Shown piece by piece: positions 25,963-37,000 of a stretch of DNA of 64,000 nucleotides (the first letter of the stretch is position 1; each line of letters starts with the position of its first letter). Position numbers and translations under genes: made by a program. The notes below the pieces were generated by a model. That model saw nothing but the letters and a program-made list of their open reading frames with translations, did not search any database and was not told the origin of the DNA. Source of the stretch: Brevibacterium marinum (GTDB lineage: Bacteria; Actinomycetota; Actinomycetes; Actinomycetales; Brevibacteriaceae); NCBI RefSeq assembly GCF_011927955.1, contig NZ_JAATJN010000001.1:1550001-1614000 (forward strand). The letters run 5' to 3'.

Positions 25963-26750
25963 CTCCGGCTGATCCTCCGGTACTGGGACACGGCGATCAC
26001 TGAGAAGACGGCGATGATCGCCACACAGCTGAGAACGGCGTAGAGGATCGCATTGTCGGCCGGCCACCCCACGCCCGTGACGTATCCGGGCGGAGGGGCA
26101 TTGCCGAAGAGCTCCCGGACGCTGGTGGCCACGGCAGTGACGGGATTCCACGCGGCGATCGTCTGCAGTGGGCCGGGAAGCGTGTCGAGGGACACGAAGG
26201 CGCCGGAGAGGAAGGTCACGGGGAAGAGCCAGATCAGCCCGAGGCTCTGAGCCACCTCGACGCTGCGGGCCGTTAGTGCGATGAACGCACCGATCCACGA
26301 CATGGCGAAGCCGAAGAGGAGCAGGAGCAAGATGCCGAGGATCGCCGCCCCCGGTCCTTCGGTGATGCGCCAGCCGATGATGAGCCCGCAGACCATGGTG
26401 ACCACGAGGGAGATCACACCGGTGGCCAGATCGGACGTGGTCCGGCCCAGGATGACGGCCACGCGTGACATCGGCAGTGACCGGAACCGGTCGATGAGCC
26501 CCAGTTGGAGGTCCTGGGCGAGGTAGACCGCGGTGAATGAGGAATTGAACGTCAGCGTCTGAGCCAGGATGCCGCCGATGAGGAACTCCCGGTACGGTGC
26601 ACCGCCCAGACTGCCGCCGAAGACGAACGCGAGGAGGAACACGAAGATCACCGGCTGCACGACACCGGTGACCAGTGCGCCGGGAGTTCGGCCCACGTTG
26701 AGCAGATTGCGCCACGCGATGACGGAACTGTCGCGTGCCGCCGAGGTCAT
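25959..26750 (-). CDS. ABC-2 type permease, DrrB-like
   Basis: Six-helix ABC-2 membrane protein of about 263 residues, the DrrB/NodJ type. Typical elements: an N-terminal cytosolic segment RNLLNVGRTPGALVTGVVQP, then helices ending near ISQYRR. Together with the preceding ATPase it would export the NRPS product or confer self-protection. A TTG at 26759 overlaps the ATPase stop; I prefer the ATG at 26750, which has GGGAG at 10 bases, but either is possible. The stop overlaps the PPTase start. Confidence 0.88.
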   Translation of the reverse strand: MTSAARDSSVIAWRNLLNVGRTPGALVTGVVQPVIFVFLLAFVFGGSLGGAPYREFLIGGILAQTLTFNSSFTAVYLAQDLQLGLIDRFRSLPMSRVAVILGRTTSDLATGVISLVVTMVCGLIIGWRITEGPGAAILGILLLLLFGFAMSWIGAFIALTARSVEVAQSLGLIWLFPVTFLSGAFVSLDTLPGPLQTIAAWNPVTAVATSVRELFGNAPPPGYVTGVGWPADNAILYAVLSCVAIIAVFSVIAVSQYRRISRR

Positions 26751-26755
26751 GGTGC

Positions 26756-27739
26756 TCAAGCTCCCACCTGGGCTTCCGAAGGCAACTGAGACGAAGACTC
26801 CGCCGAGGCGGGGTGCCCGGTCAGGTCCAGGAAGACGTCGTCGAGCGTCGGTCGGGCCAGGGCCGCCTCGGTGACGGTGATCCCGCCGTGGTCAAGGGCG
26901 CTGAGGACCTCGAGCAGAGTTCTCTGCCCCTGGGGGGCCGGAACCGTGATCCGCTGCCGGGTCGAGTCGACCTGCGGTCGGGCCGAGCCTCCGATGACGC
27001 GTCCGAGGATGCGCAGGGTGTCGTCGAGGAAATCCGGGCTGGTCAGCGTCATGGCGATGCGTTCGGCACCGAGGCTGACCTTGAGTTCGTTCGACGTCCC
27101 CTCCGCAATCACTCTGCCGGAGTCGATGACGGCGATGCGATCCGCCAGCTGATCGGCTTCCTCCAGGTACTGGGTCGTCAGGAGCACCGTGGTTCCCTGG
27201 CCGACGAGAGTGGAGATGACGTCCCAGGTGTCCAACCTGCCGCGCGGGTCGAGGCCGGTGGTGGGTTCGTCGAGTATGACCACAGGCGGACGAAAGACCA
27301 GGGCCGAGGCCAGGTCGAGGCGGCGTCGCATGCCACCCGAATAGGCCCCAGCACGTTTGTCCTTGACGTCGACGAGGGCGAACTCCCTGAGGAGCTCGTG
27401 TGCTCGGGCTCGCGATTCGTGACGGTTCATCCCGTAGAGTCGGGCGACCATGAGGAGGTTCTCGTAACCGGTGAGCTTCTCGTCGACGGCCGCGTACTGG
27501 CCGGAGAGTCCGATGCTGCGGCGCACGCCTGTGGGATCGGCCGTCACCGAGTTTCCTGCGACGATGGCGCTTCCGGAATCGGGGCGTGTCAGTGTGGACA
27601 GGACCTTGACCGTGGTGGTCTTGCCTGCTCCATTGGGACCCAGCAGGCCGAAAATCTGTCCCTGCTCGACCTGCAGGTCGATTCCGTCGAGGGCTCGGAA
27701 GCTGCCGTAGTTCTTTCTCAGTTGGTCAATGCGGATCAC
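26756..27739 (-). CDS. ABC transporter ATP-binding protein, DrrA-like
   Basis: 327 residues. Walker A LLGPNGAGKTTTVKVL, signature YSGGMRRRLDLASALVF, Walker B VVILDEPTTGLDPRGR and the H-loop in LLTTQYLEEAD are all intact. The C-terminal domain of about 85 residues is the DrrA-type extension of drug-exporting ATPases. The GTG start at 27739 overlaps the MbtH stop by one base. With the permease it forms a daunorubicin-type exporter for the peptide product. Confidence 0.92.
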   Translation of the reverse strand: MIRIDQLRKNYGSFRALDGIDLQVEQGQIFGLLGPNGAGKTTTVKVLSTLTRPDSGSAIVAGNSVTADPTGVRRSIGLSGQYAAVDEKLTGYENLLMVARLYGMNRHESRARAHELLREFALVDVKDKRAGAYSGGMRRRLDLASALVFRPPVVILDEPTTGLDPRGRLDTWDVISTLVGQGTTVLLTTQYLEEADQLADRIAVIDSGRVIAEGTSNELKVSLGAERIAMTLTSPDFLDDTLRILGRVIGGSARPQVDSTRQRITVPAPQGQRTLLEVLSALDHGGITVTEAALARPTLDDVFLDLTGHPASAESSSQLPSEAQVGA

Positions 27740-27945
27740 TATGACGCGATTTCGGCGAGCCGACGCGGAGTGATGTCCGTCCAGTTCGCCTCGACGAACT
27801 CAAGGCACTCATCGCGGTCGGCCGGGCCGAAGGTCACGACCCACCCCTCGGGTGCGTCGGCGAACGATGGCCAGAGGGAATGCTGCTGTCGGTCATTGAC
27901 CAGTACGCGGAAGGTCGCGGTGGTGTCATCGAAGGGGTTGTTCAC
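27739..27945 (-). CDS. MbtH-like protein
   Basis: 68 residues with the full MbtH pattern: NPFDD at the N-terminus, VLVNDRQQHSLWPSFADAPEGW in parts, and FVEANWTDITPRRL at the end, including the conserved Trp residues. MbtH proteins bind adenylation domains and are often needed for folding and activity. The GTG start follows AGGAG at 10 bases. It lies 57 bases after the NRPS, so at least one of the three A domains probably depends on it. Confidence 0.93.
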   Translation of the reverse strand: MNNPFDDTTATFRVLVNDRQQHSLWPSFADAPEGWVVTFGPADRDECLEFVEANWTDITPRRLAEIAS

Positions 27946-28002
27946 TGTTCTTCATCTCCTGTCTATGGATGGTGAAGTGCACCCATTGGTGCGGTGCATC
28001 CA

Positions 28003-31000
28003 TTACGTATGTGATTCGGTGGCCTTGTCCAGATGGATTGCCAAAACTGGAAGAATCTTATCAACCGCCGCCGAGCTGAGCATGTCCGCGTGGCGGGCCG
28101 GAACCTCGGTGGTGTGGATGCGACCGGAGACGTAGGGCTGCCACGATTCCGGGCCAGGGGTGCCGGGCGGAACGTCCTCGGTGGCGGCGAAGAGGACGAG
28201 GTCTCCGTCGAAGCTCGCCGCAGGCGCTTCACGGAACAATCGAGGCAGTGTGGAGAAGCTGTCGATCATCGTCGAAATCGTCTCCGAGGAGAGATTGCCC
28301 ATGGGATCACCGACCTCTCGCATGATCTCCAGCGCTCGCGTCTCGTCGAGGTCCTCGCCCCTCACCGGAAGGTCCGGATGAACCATGCGGAAGTAGTCGA
28401 GCCAGAGGTTCGGTTCGCCCTCATCCTCGACGTCGGTGTCCTGATCGGTGGGGTCGACGTCCTGATCGGTGGGGAAGGCGTCGAGAATGCCGAGAACGGC
28501 CACGTCCTCACCTCTTTCCTGCAGCCGGGCAGCCAGACGGTAAGCGAGGTTTCCGCCCGCGGACCAGCCGATCAGATGGTAGGGACCCTCCGGCTGCACC
28601 GACTTCATCTGACCGATGTAGTCATCGGCGAGTTCTATCAGCGTGCTGTCGGAGATGCGCTCCGGATCGTCCGGCGCCAGTCCGGGCATCTGCAGACCGA
28701 TCAGAGGACGCTGGGGGTCGAGACCTCCAAGCATCGAGGCGAATCCCCAACCGATGCCGCCGGCCGGGTGCACGGCGAAAAGGGGAGGCTTGGTGCCTGA
28801 GGTGCGCAGAAGAAGCAGACGCTGCAAGCTCTCACTCACCGAGTCCGAGGCACCCCTGTCTGCTTCGACCACCAAATGTTCGACGGTCGGGGAGCGGAAC
28901 AGGGACTGCACCGACAGCTGCGATCCGAGTGCCTCGTTGACTGCTGCGATGAGCGGTCGGGCGAGGAAGGAATGCCCACCGAGTTCGAAGAACGACTCGT
29001 CGACCCCGACCTGGGGGAGCCCGAGCACTCGAGCGAAGATCGATGCCACGGTCTCCTCAACCGCAGTCCGCGGTGCCAGCCGAGACCCGATCGCAGCCTC
29101 GGACGGATCGGGAAGCGCCGCCTCGTCGACCTTGCCGTGGGCGGTCAGCGGAATCTCGTCGATGACCACGATTCGCGTCGGCACCATATAGGTCGGCACG
29201 ATCGATCGCACGTGTCGCCGAGCGTCGTCGGCCAGGTCTTCCTCGGACCGGCCGATGGCATCTGTACGATCCGCGACCGCGTAGCCGACCAGCTGCATGG
29301 TGGCCGCGTCCGTGCCGAACGGTCGGACGAGTGCGTTCTTGACCCCAGCAGCTGAGCGCAGTGCTCGCTCGACTTCCCCGAGTTCGACACGGAAGCCGCG
29401 CAGCTGGATCTGACTGTCGCTGCGCCCGAGGAATCTCAGATCCCCGTTTCGCTTACGGGTGACGAGGTCGCCGGTGCGGTACATGCGCTCGCCCGGCTTG
29501 CCGTAGGGGTCGCTGACGAAGCGTTCGGCGCTCAGCCCCGGTCGATCGCGGTATCCGTGCGCGAGCTGATGCCCGGCGAGATAGAGTTCCCCGGTCGTCC
29601 CTGCGGGCACGTGATGCAGTCGTTCGTCGAGCACATAGGCGTACATATGCGGCATCGGTGAGCCGAGCACAGGAGTCGGTGCGCTCGTGACGGGTCCGGC
29701 GATGGCGTCGACGGTGGTCTCGGTGGGACCGTAGAGATTGTAGGCGATGAGTCCCGCCTGACTGCGGAGCCACTCCCAGAGGTCGTCGTCGATGGCCTCC
29801 CCGCCGAGTGCGACTGTCAGCGGTGCGCACGCCTGCGCGGCCTCCTCGAGAGTGCGGAGGAAGTCCGGTTCCGTCTTGAGCGCACGCAGGTAGCTGGGCG
29901 TCGTCTCCCAGAAGCCGACGCGCAGGTCACGCAGCAGCTGTGCCAGCTGCTGGGGATCGCGTTGGACCCGTTCGGAGGCGACATGGATGCGATGCCCGAC
30001 GATCATCCACAGCAGAGGGTCCCACGCGGCGTCGAAGCCGACTCCGGTGGTGTGGGCGACCGAGATCTGCTCGGCCTCGGTCGTCGGGGTCGGCAGGTAT
30101 TCCCCGCGATGGGCGGCGAGCAGATTCGCAAGGGCATGATGGCCGACCTCGACGCCCTTCGGCCGACCTGTCGAGCCGGAGGTGAAGGTGACATAGGCGG
30201 CCGAGTCGTGCTGCCCATCCGCAGGCGTGGGCTGCGTCGACGCAGCCGCCCCGGCGGGCCACGGCGATGCGGGACGGGTGTCATCGACTGCACCGTCGGT
30301 CGCTGAGATCTCAACGACTCTCGGAGCGACGCCGGTCTCGGCAAGCACTGAGGTCAGCTCCTCCGCAGTTCCGGTCTCGGCCAGGACGATGCTCGGTGAC
30401 GCATCGGCGAGGATCGCTGTTGTGCGAGCGATCGGATAGTCGATGTCGATCGGGTTGTAAGTCGATCCCGACTTGAGCACGGCCAGCGTGGCGACGATGA
30501 TGCCCACTCCGCGGCTGAGACGCACGGAGACGGTCGCCCCGGGCCCGCCACCCGATCGGAGGAGCTCGTGAGCCAGCACATCCGAGGCCTCGTCGAGTTC
30601 GCGGAACGACATCGAAGCGTCAGCGGACTCCACTGCGGTGGCCTCAGGCAGCTGTCGCACCGTGGTGGCGAAGACGTCGAGGACTGTGGGCAGTGAGGTC
30701 GGTGCCGCGGGACCGGTCAGCTGCTCGATGGCCTGGTCCGCCTCGGCGGGGTCGAGGAGGGCGATGTCGAGGATCTGACGATCCGGATCCTGCACGAGAC
30801 CGTCGACGAACCGGGAGAGCCCGGAACACAGGTCGATGATGGTCGCGGTCTCGAACATCGAGGAGTTGTAGTCGAGCACGACGTCGAGTCCCTCGTCCGC
30901 AGCGCCCCGGCGGAAGGTGAACGAGAGGTCGAACTTGGCGTCTCCGGTCTCGACCTCGGGTTCGATGCTGGTGCGCACACCAGGCAGGTCGAGGGTCGGC

Positions 31001-34000
31001 GAGTCCGAGTTCTCCACGGACAGCATGGTCTGGAACAGCGGATGTCGGCCCAGTTCGCGGGGCGGGTTGACGGTTTCGACGAGGCGTTCGAACGGCACGT
31101 CGTCGAGTTCCAGCGCGTCGATGACCGCACTTCGGGTCCGTGCCAGCAGCGTGCGGAAGTCCGGCTGAGAGGAGACATCGGTGCGGATCGGGACCGTGTT
31201 GACGAAGAGTCCGACCATGTCTTCGAGATCCGGGTCCGAGCGTCCGGCGCTGGGGGAGCCGATGACGATGTCTTCGCTGCCTCCGATGCGGCTGAGGAAT
31301 CCGGCGAGCACGGCGTGCAGCGCCATGAACAGGCTGGATCCGGACTCGGCGGCGATCGCGGTCAGTCGCTGCGTCGTCCGGGCGTCGAGGCGGAACCGGT
31401 GGTGACGGCCCGACTGCCTGGCGGTGTGGGGACGGGGATGGTCGGCGGGCAGCGGAAGCTCGGCGGGGATTCCCGACAGGCGGTCGCGCCATGCTTCGGC
31501 CTTGTGGTCGAGCAGCGGACGGTCCTCACCGGGCAGGGTCTGCGTCTCGAGCACATGACGCTGCCACAGAGTGAAGTCCGCGTACTGGATGTCGAGCTTG
31601 CGCCGCATCGGGTGGGCGGATCCGCGCAGAGCGGCATAGGCGGTCGACAGATCCTGCGTCAGCGGCGCCAAGGACGCTCCATCTGTGGCGATGTGGTGCA
31701 TGACGAGGTGAAGGACCCACTGGTCCCGTTCGGTGAACAGGACGGCCCGCAGCGGCAGGTCGGTGCTGAGATCGAATCCCTTGGCGGCCTCCCGCGCCAT
31801 CTCCTCCGTGGTCGCGGCCGGCGACGAGGTGGTGCGGTGGATGAGGATCCCGTGGCCGGCGGCAGGCGGCAGGATGTGTTGGGCCGGGGAGCCGTCGACG
31901 CTCGGGTAGACGGTGCGCAGGATCTCGTGGCGTGTGATGACCTCGCTCAGGGCTTGGTCGAGCGCCTCGGGATCCAGATCGCCCTCGAAGCGGACGGCGA
32001 GGGAGATCGTGTAGTCGGAGGCCTTGGTGTCGAGCTGGTTGAGGAAGTGCATCCGTGCCTGCCCGTAGGACAGCGGAATCGTCTGTGGACGGGCGCTCAG
32101 TGCCGACCTGCTCCACTCGGCGACGCTGAGCGGCGCGGAGCCGCCTTGGTCGACCGGGGTGGTCGCCGTCTGCTTCGGAGCGCTCCCGGCATCGTGATCG
32201 CTCGCCTGTGCTCCTGACGAGGCATCGAGACGATGCAGCAGGGCCGCCGGTGTGGGCGCGTCGAAGATCGCGCGCAGAGGCAGGTCGGTGTCGAAGGCGT
32301 CACGGATGCGACCGATGAGGGACACCGCCAGCAGCGAATGGCCTCCCAGCTCGAAGAAGTCGTCGTCGAGTCCGACGTCTTCGGCCTCGAGCACCCGTGA
32401 GAACTGCTCGCACATCGTGACCTCCTCCGGCGTCTGCGCAGCCCGGGAGGACTGGTCGCCGGAGAGAGTCGCAGCAGGCAGCCGACTGCGGTCGAGTTTG
32501 CCGTGTGCGGTCAGGGGGACCGCATCGAGGGCGACGAGCACTCGGGGCACCATCGGCGCGGGCAGCCACCGGCCCAGATGCTCGCGGAGGCGGGACTCCT
32601 CGACGTCTCCCTTGTAATAGCCGATGAGCCGTGCGGACTGCGGGTCCTCTGCGTTGTCGACGAGGGCCGCGGCCTGTTCGACGCCCGGGCAGGAGGAGAG
32701 CGCGTTCTCGACCTCTCCGAGTTCGATGCGATACCCGCGCAGCTTGATCTGGTCATCGGCACGAGAGACGAAGTCGAGTCCGCCGTCAGCGGTTCGACGC
32801 ACCAGATCGCCGGTGCGGTACATGCGCTCGCCGGAGCCGAACGGGTTCGCGACGAACCGCCGGGAGGTCTCGGCCGGACGGTTCACGTAGCCGTCGGCGA
32901 TCCCCTCGCCTGCAAGGTAGAGCTCACCGATGACCCCGTGGGCCACTTCGTGCAGGTATTCGTCCAAGACCATGGCGTCGACGTTTCTGATCGGCCGACC
33001 GATCGTGGTGTTCTCTCCTGCGACCCTCGCGATCACGGAATCGACGGTGAATTCGGTGGGGCCGTAGAAGTTGAAGGCCCGCACACGGTGACTTCGGGCC
33101 AGTTCGCGCCACAGATCGCCGGGGACGGGTTCGCCGCCGAGCGCGATCGTCAATGGTGCGGCCACGTCATCGAAACCTGACTCCTCGGACACGGAGTCCT
33201 CGGCGGACACGAAGTCTCTGCTGAGATCGCTGTCGGCGAGGAGACCGGAGGTGATCAGCTGCCGGACGAAGGACGGTGTGGTCTCGAGCGCCGTGATCTG
33301 CTTCTGTCGGCAGAAGCGGACGAGCGCCTCGGCGTCGCGGCGAATCTCGTCGTCGACGATGTGCAGGCTCGCCCCGGCCACGAGCCAGAGCACCGGGTCC
33401 CAGGCGGCGTCGAATCCCAGACCTGCGGTGTGGGCGACTCGGACAGACCCTTCGCCAAGGCCCGCCTCGGCGAAGATCGTCTCCTGATGGTGGGCCAGGA
33501 GGTTGGCCAGCCCTCGGTGGGGCACGGCGACCCCCTTGGGCGTCCCGGTGGATCCCGAGGTGTACATCTCATAGGCGGGATCGTCGGGGCCCGGACGCTG
33601 GTGGCTGCGGCACTCGGCTGTCTCGGCACGGAGCTCTGCGGAGGAGATCGCGGTTCCCGGTTCCGCGAGGACCTCGGGAGAGTCGGTCACGACCGCCTCC
33701 GGGGCGCTGAGCTCGAGGATCAGCCGGATCCGCTCCCGCGGGTAGCTGAGGTCGATGGGCACGGCGATCGCACCGATGCTGAGCACCGCCAAGGGCACTG
33801 CGATGGCATCGACCGAACGCGGCAGGGCGATCGCGACCCGATCACCGCTCGTGATGCCTCGGCGGGTGAGGGCGCGGCCGTATCGGTGGACACGGTCTCC
33901 GAGTTCCGCGAAGCTCAGTTCGGTGTCCTCGGACGCCAGTGCCGTGCGCTCCGGATGGCCGGTCACCGTTGCCCAGAAGGTGTCGATGATCGTCGTGTCG

Positions 34001-37000
34001 ACCGGTTCGCGGTCGGCGCCGCGGCTCTCATCGCGGATGCTGCGACGCTCTGCGGGACCGAGCACATCGATGTCGGAGACGAGGCTGTTCGGGTCGGCGA
34101 CGAACTGTTCGAGCACGCTCACGAAGCGTGCGGCGATGTCTCGGGCGGTGGATTCGTCGAAGAGTGCGGAGTCGAACTCCAGCGAACCGGTGATCCCGGT
34201 CGCCTCACCGCTGCGTTCGGCCAGATCGAGGAGCAGGTCGAACTTCGCTTCGGAGATCTGTGGGCCCGATGCCGGCTCGACGGCGAGTCCGCTCATGTCG
34301 ACATCGACGGCAGCGGTGTTCTGCAGTGTCAGCATCACCTGGAACAGAGGGTGCAGGCCCTCCGAGCGCGGCGGGTCGAGTTCGTCGACGACGCGGTCGA
34401 AGGGTGCGTCCTGATTGGCATAGGCCGAGAGATTGAATCCGCGCACCCGGTCGATGACGTCGGCGGCACTGGGATTGCCAGATGTGTCGGTGCGCAGCAC
34501 GAGCGTGTTGACGAAGAACCCGATGAGCTCGTCGAGCTTCGTCTCGGTCCGGCCCGCCACGGGAGTGCCGATGGGGATGTCGCTGCCCGCGCCGAGCTTG
34601 TCCAGGAGCACGGCGAATGCCGACTGGAGCACCATGAACAGACTGGCATTGCGGTCGATGGAGAGCCTGCGCAATCCGGCATGGACCGTGGGGTCGATCT
34701 CGATGGGGATCGCGCGGGAGGCAGTTCCCGCGGTCTGTGTGCTTCTGGCCCGGTCGGAGGGCAGGCGCAGCTGAGAGGGCGCTCCCGCGAGAGTGTCCTT
34801 CCAGAATGCGAGCTGTTGGGAGATCGGGCTTGTCGGGTCCTCGTCGGAGCCCAGTGTCTCGCGCTGCCAGAGGGCATAGTCGGCGTACTGCACCGGCAGG
34901 TCCGGGAAGCGCGGGGCAGTTCCCTCAGTCCGGTGGCGGTAGGCGGTGGACAGATCACTGGCCAGGGGCTTCAGCGACCATCCGTCGGCGGCGATGTGGT
35001 GCAGAGTCAGGAGCAGCAGGTGCTCATCGTCATCCAGTCTGATGAGAAGTGCCCTGACCGGAAGCTCGCGGGAGACGTCGAAGCCCCGGTTGGCCTCTGC
35101 GTTCACGGTGTGATGGACGAGCCTCTCGGCGATTTGGATCGTGGGCATGTCGATGTGAGCCTCGTCCGTGCTCAGAACAACCTGTTCGGGCTGGCCTGCC
35201 GTCCAGGGGAAGACGGTGCGCAGGCTCTCATGTCGTGCGACGACATCGTTGATCGCGGCGTGAAGCGCGGCGACATCGAGCCGGCCGTGCATCTGCAGAG
35301 TCAGTGGAATGGTGTAGGCCGCGGAGTCCGGATCGAACTGGTTGAGGAACCACAGGCGAGCCTGGGCGTGTGAGAGGGGAATCGGGGTGGGGCGGGCCCC
35401 GGCGACGAGCTGATGACCGGAATCGGCCGAGGCGGCTCTCGGGTCGAAGCTGGCGCTGAGTTCGCGGACCGTGGGATGTGCGAACACCTCGCGCAGAGCC
35501 GGTGCGGTGGCGAAGCTCGTTCGGAGGGAGGCGACCAGCTGGGTGGCGAGCAGGGAGTGACCGCCGAGTTCGAAGAAGTCGTCGTCGATGCCGACGGAGT
35601 CCACACCGAGCACGTCGCTGAAGGCCGCGGCCACGATCTGCTCCTGCGGGCCCCTCGGCGACTCTGATTCCGAGCGCGCCGATTCAGGTGCCGGGAGTGC
35701 CTCTCGGTCCAGCTTGCCGTTGACTGTGAGCGGAATCCGTTCGATCTGCGTGACGAACGAGGGGACCATGTAGTCCGGGACGCGGGCCTTCATGCTCCGA
35801 CGCACCTCGGCGGTGTCGATCTGTGAGCCGGCGGTGACGAAGCCGAGCAGCTGCGCGTAGCCCGCCTGATTCTGCCGCAGTTCGACGACGGCCTCATTGA
35901 TCCGGGGATCGGCCTGCAGAGCCAGCTCGACCTCGGAGAGTTCGACACGGTAGCCGCGCAGCTTGATCTGCTCATCGCTGCGTCCCAGGAACTCGATGCC
36001 CCCGCCCAGAGGTCTGCGGACGATGTCTCCGGTCCGATACATCCTTGACCCGTCGTCGGCGAACGGGTCGGCGACGAATCTCTCGGAGGTGGTGGTTGGA
36101 CGGTCCACGTAGCCGCGTGCCAGATTGAGTCCGGCGATGTAGAGCTCGCCGGTGGCCTGCTCGGGCACGGGGGCCAGCCGCGAGTCGAGGATGTAGTGCC
36201 GGGTATTGGCGACGGAATGGCCGAGGACAGGGAAGGTGCCCGCCACGATGGGGGCGGTGAGACTGTCGACGGTCGCCTCGGCCGGCCCGTACAGGTTGTA
36301 GGACGTGACGTCGTCGAGTGCGGCCAGCTGCTGCCAGAGCCCGCTGTCGACTGCCTCTCCACCCAAGGCGAGGACGCGGGGATGGTCATCCCCGCTGAAG
36401 GTGCCGTGAGCCAGCAGCGCTTTGGCGAAGGAAGGAGTCGTCTCGACGGAGTCGACGCCATGAGTGGTGAAGTACGTGGTCAGCGCCTCGGGGTCACGGC
36501 GGGTGAGCGGGTCGATGAGGTGGAGCTCATGGCCAGCGAAGAGCCACAGCAGCGGATCCCATGAGGCGTCGAACGAGATGCCTGCGGTATGGGCTACGCG
36601 CAGCCCGCGACCGATCCGCTCTGCGGCCGGCGTGAAGATGGTCTCCTGGTGGGAGAGGTAGAGGTTGAGCAGGGACTGGTGCTCCACCTCGATTCCCTTG
36701 GGACGGCCGGTCGACCCGGACGTGAAGATGACGTAGGCGAGATCCTCGGAAGCCGGTGGGGTTCCCGACGAGGTCTGGGGCGAACTGGTCGACAGTCTGG
36801 TCGACAGCAGTTCGGAATCCAGGTCGATGACGAGACGGTCGGTGTCGATGGTGGTCTCTCCGGAGGGGCCGACCGCCTCCGAGGAGTTGAGAACGATCAC
36901 AGGGTCGGCATCGGCGATCATGGCTTCGATGCGAGCCCTCGGATGATCAGGGTCGAGAGGCACGAAGGCGGCACCCGCCTTGAGTATCCCGAGAACTGCG

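Noticed and set aside
26735..28135. A 466-codon plus-strand frame over the ABC/MbtH genes
   Set aside because: Antisense to clearly functional ATPase, MbtH and NRPS end.
31042..32217. A 391-codon plus-strand frame in the NRPS region
   Set aside because: Antisense shadow of C3 and T2; no motif or ribosome binding site.
33361..35373. A 670-codon open frame on the plus strand inside the NRPS region
   Set aside because: It is antisense to intact NRPS domains, has repeated composition mirroring the module structure and no family motifs; a shadow of GC-rich coding DNA.
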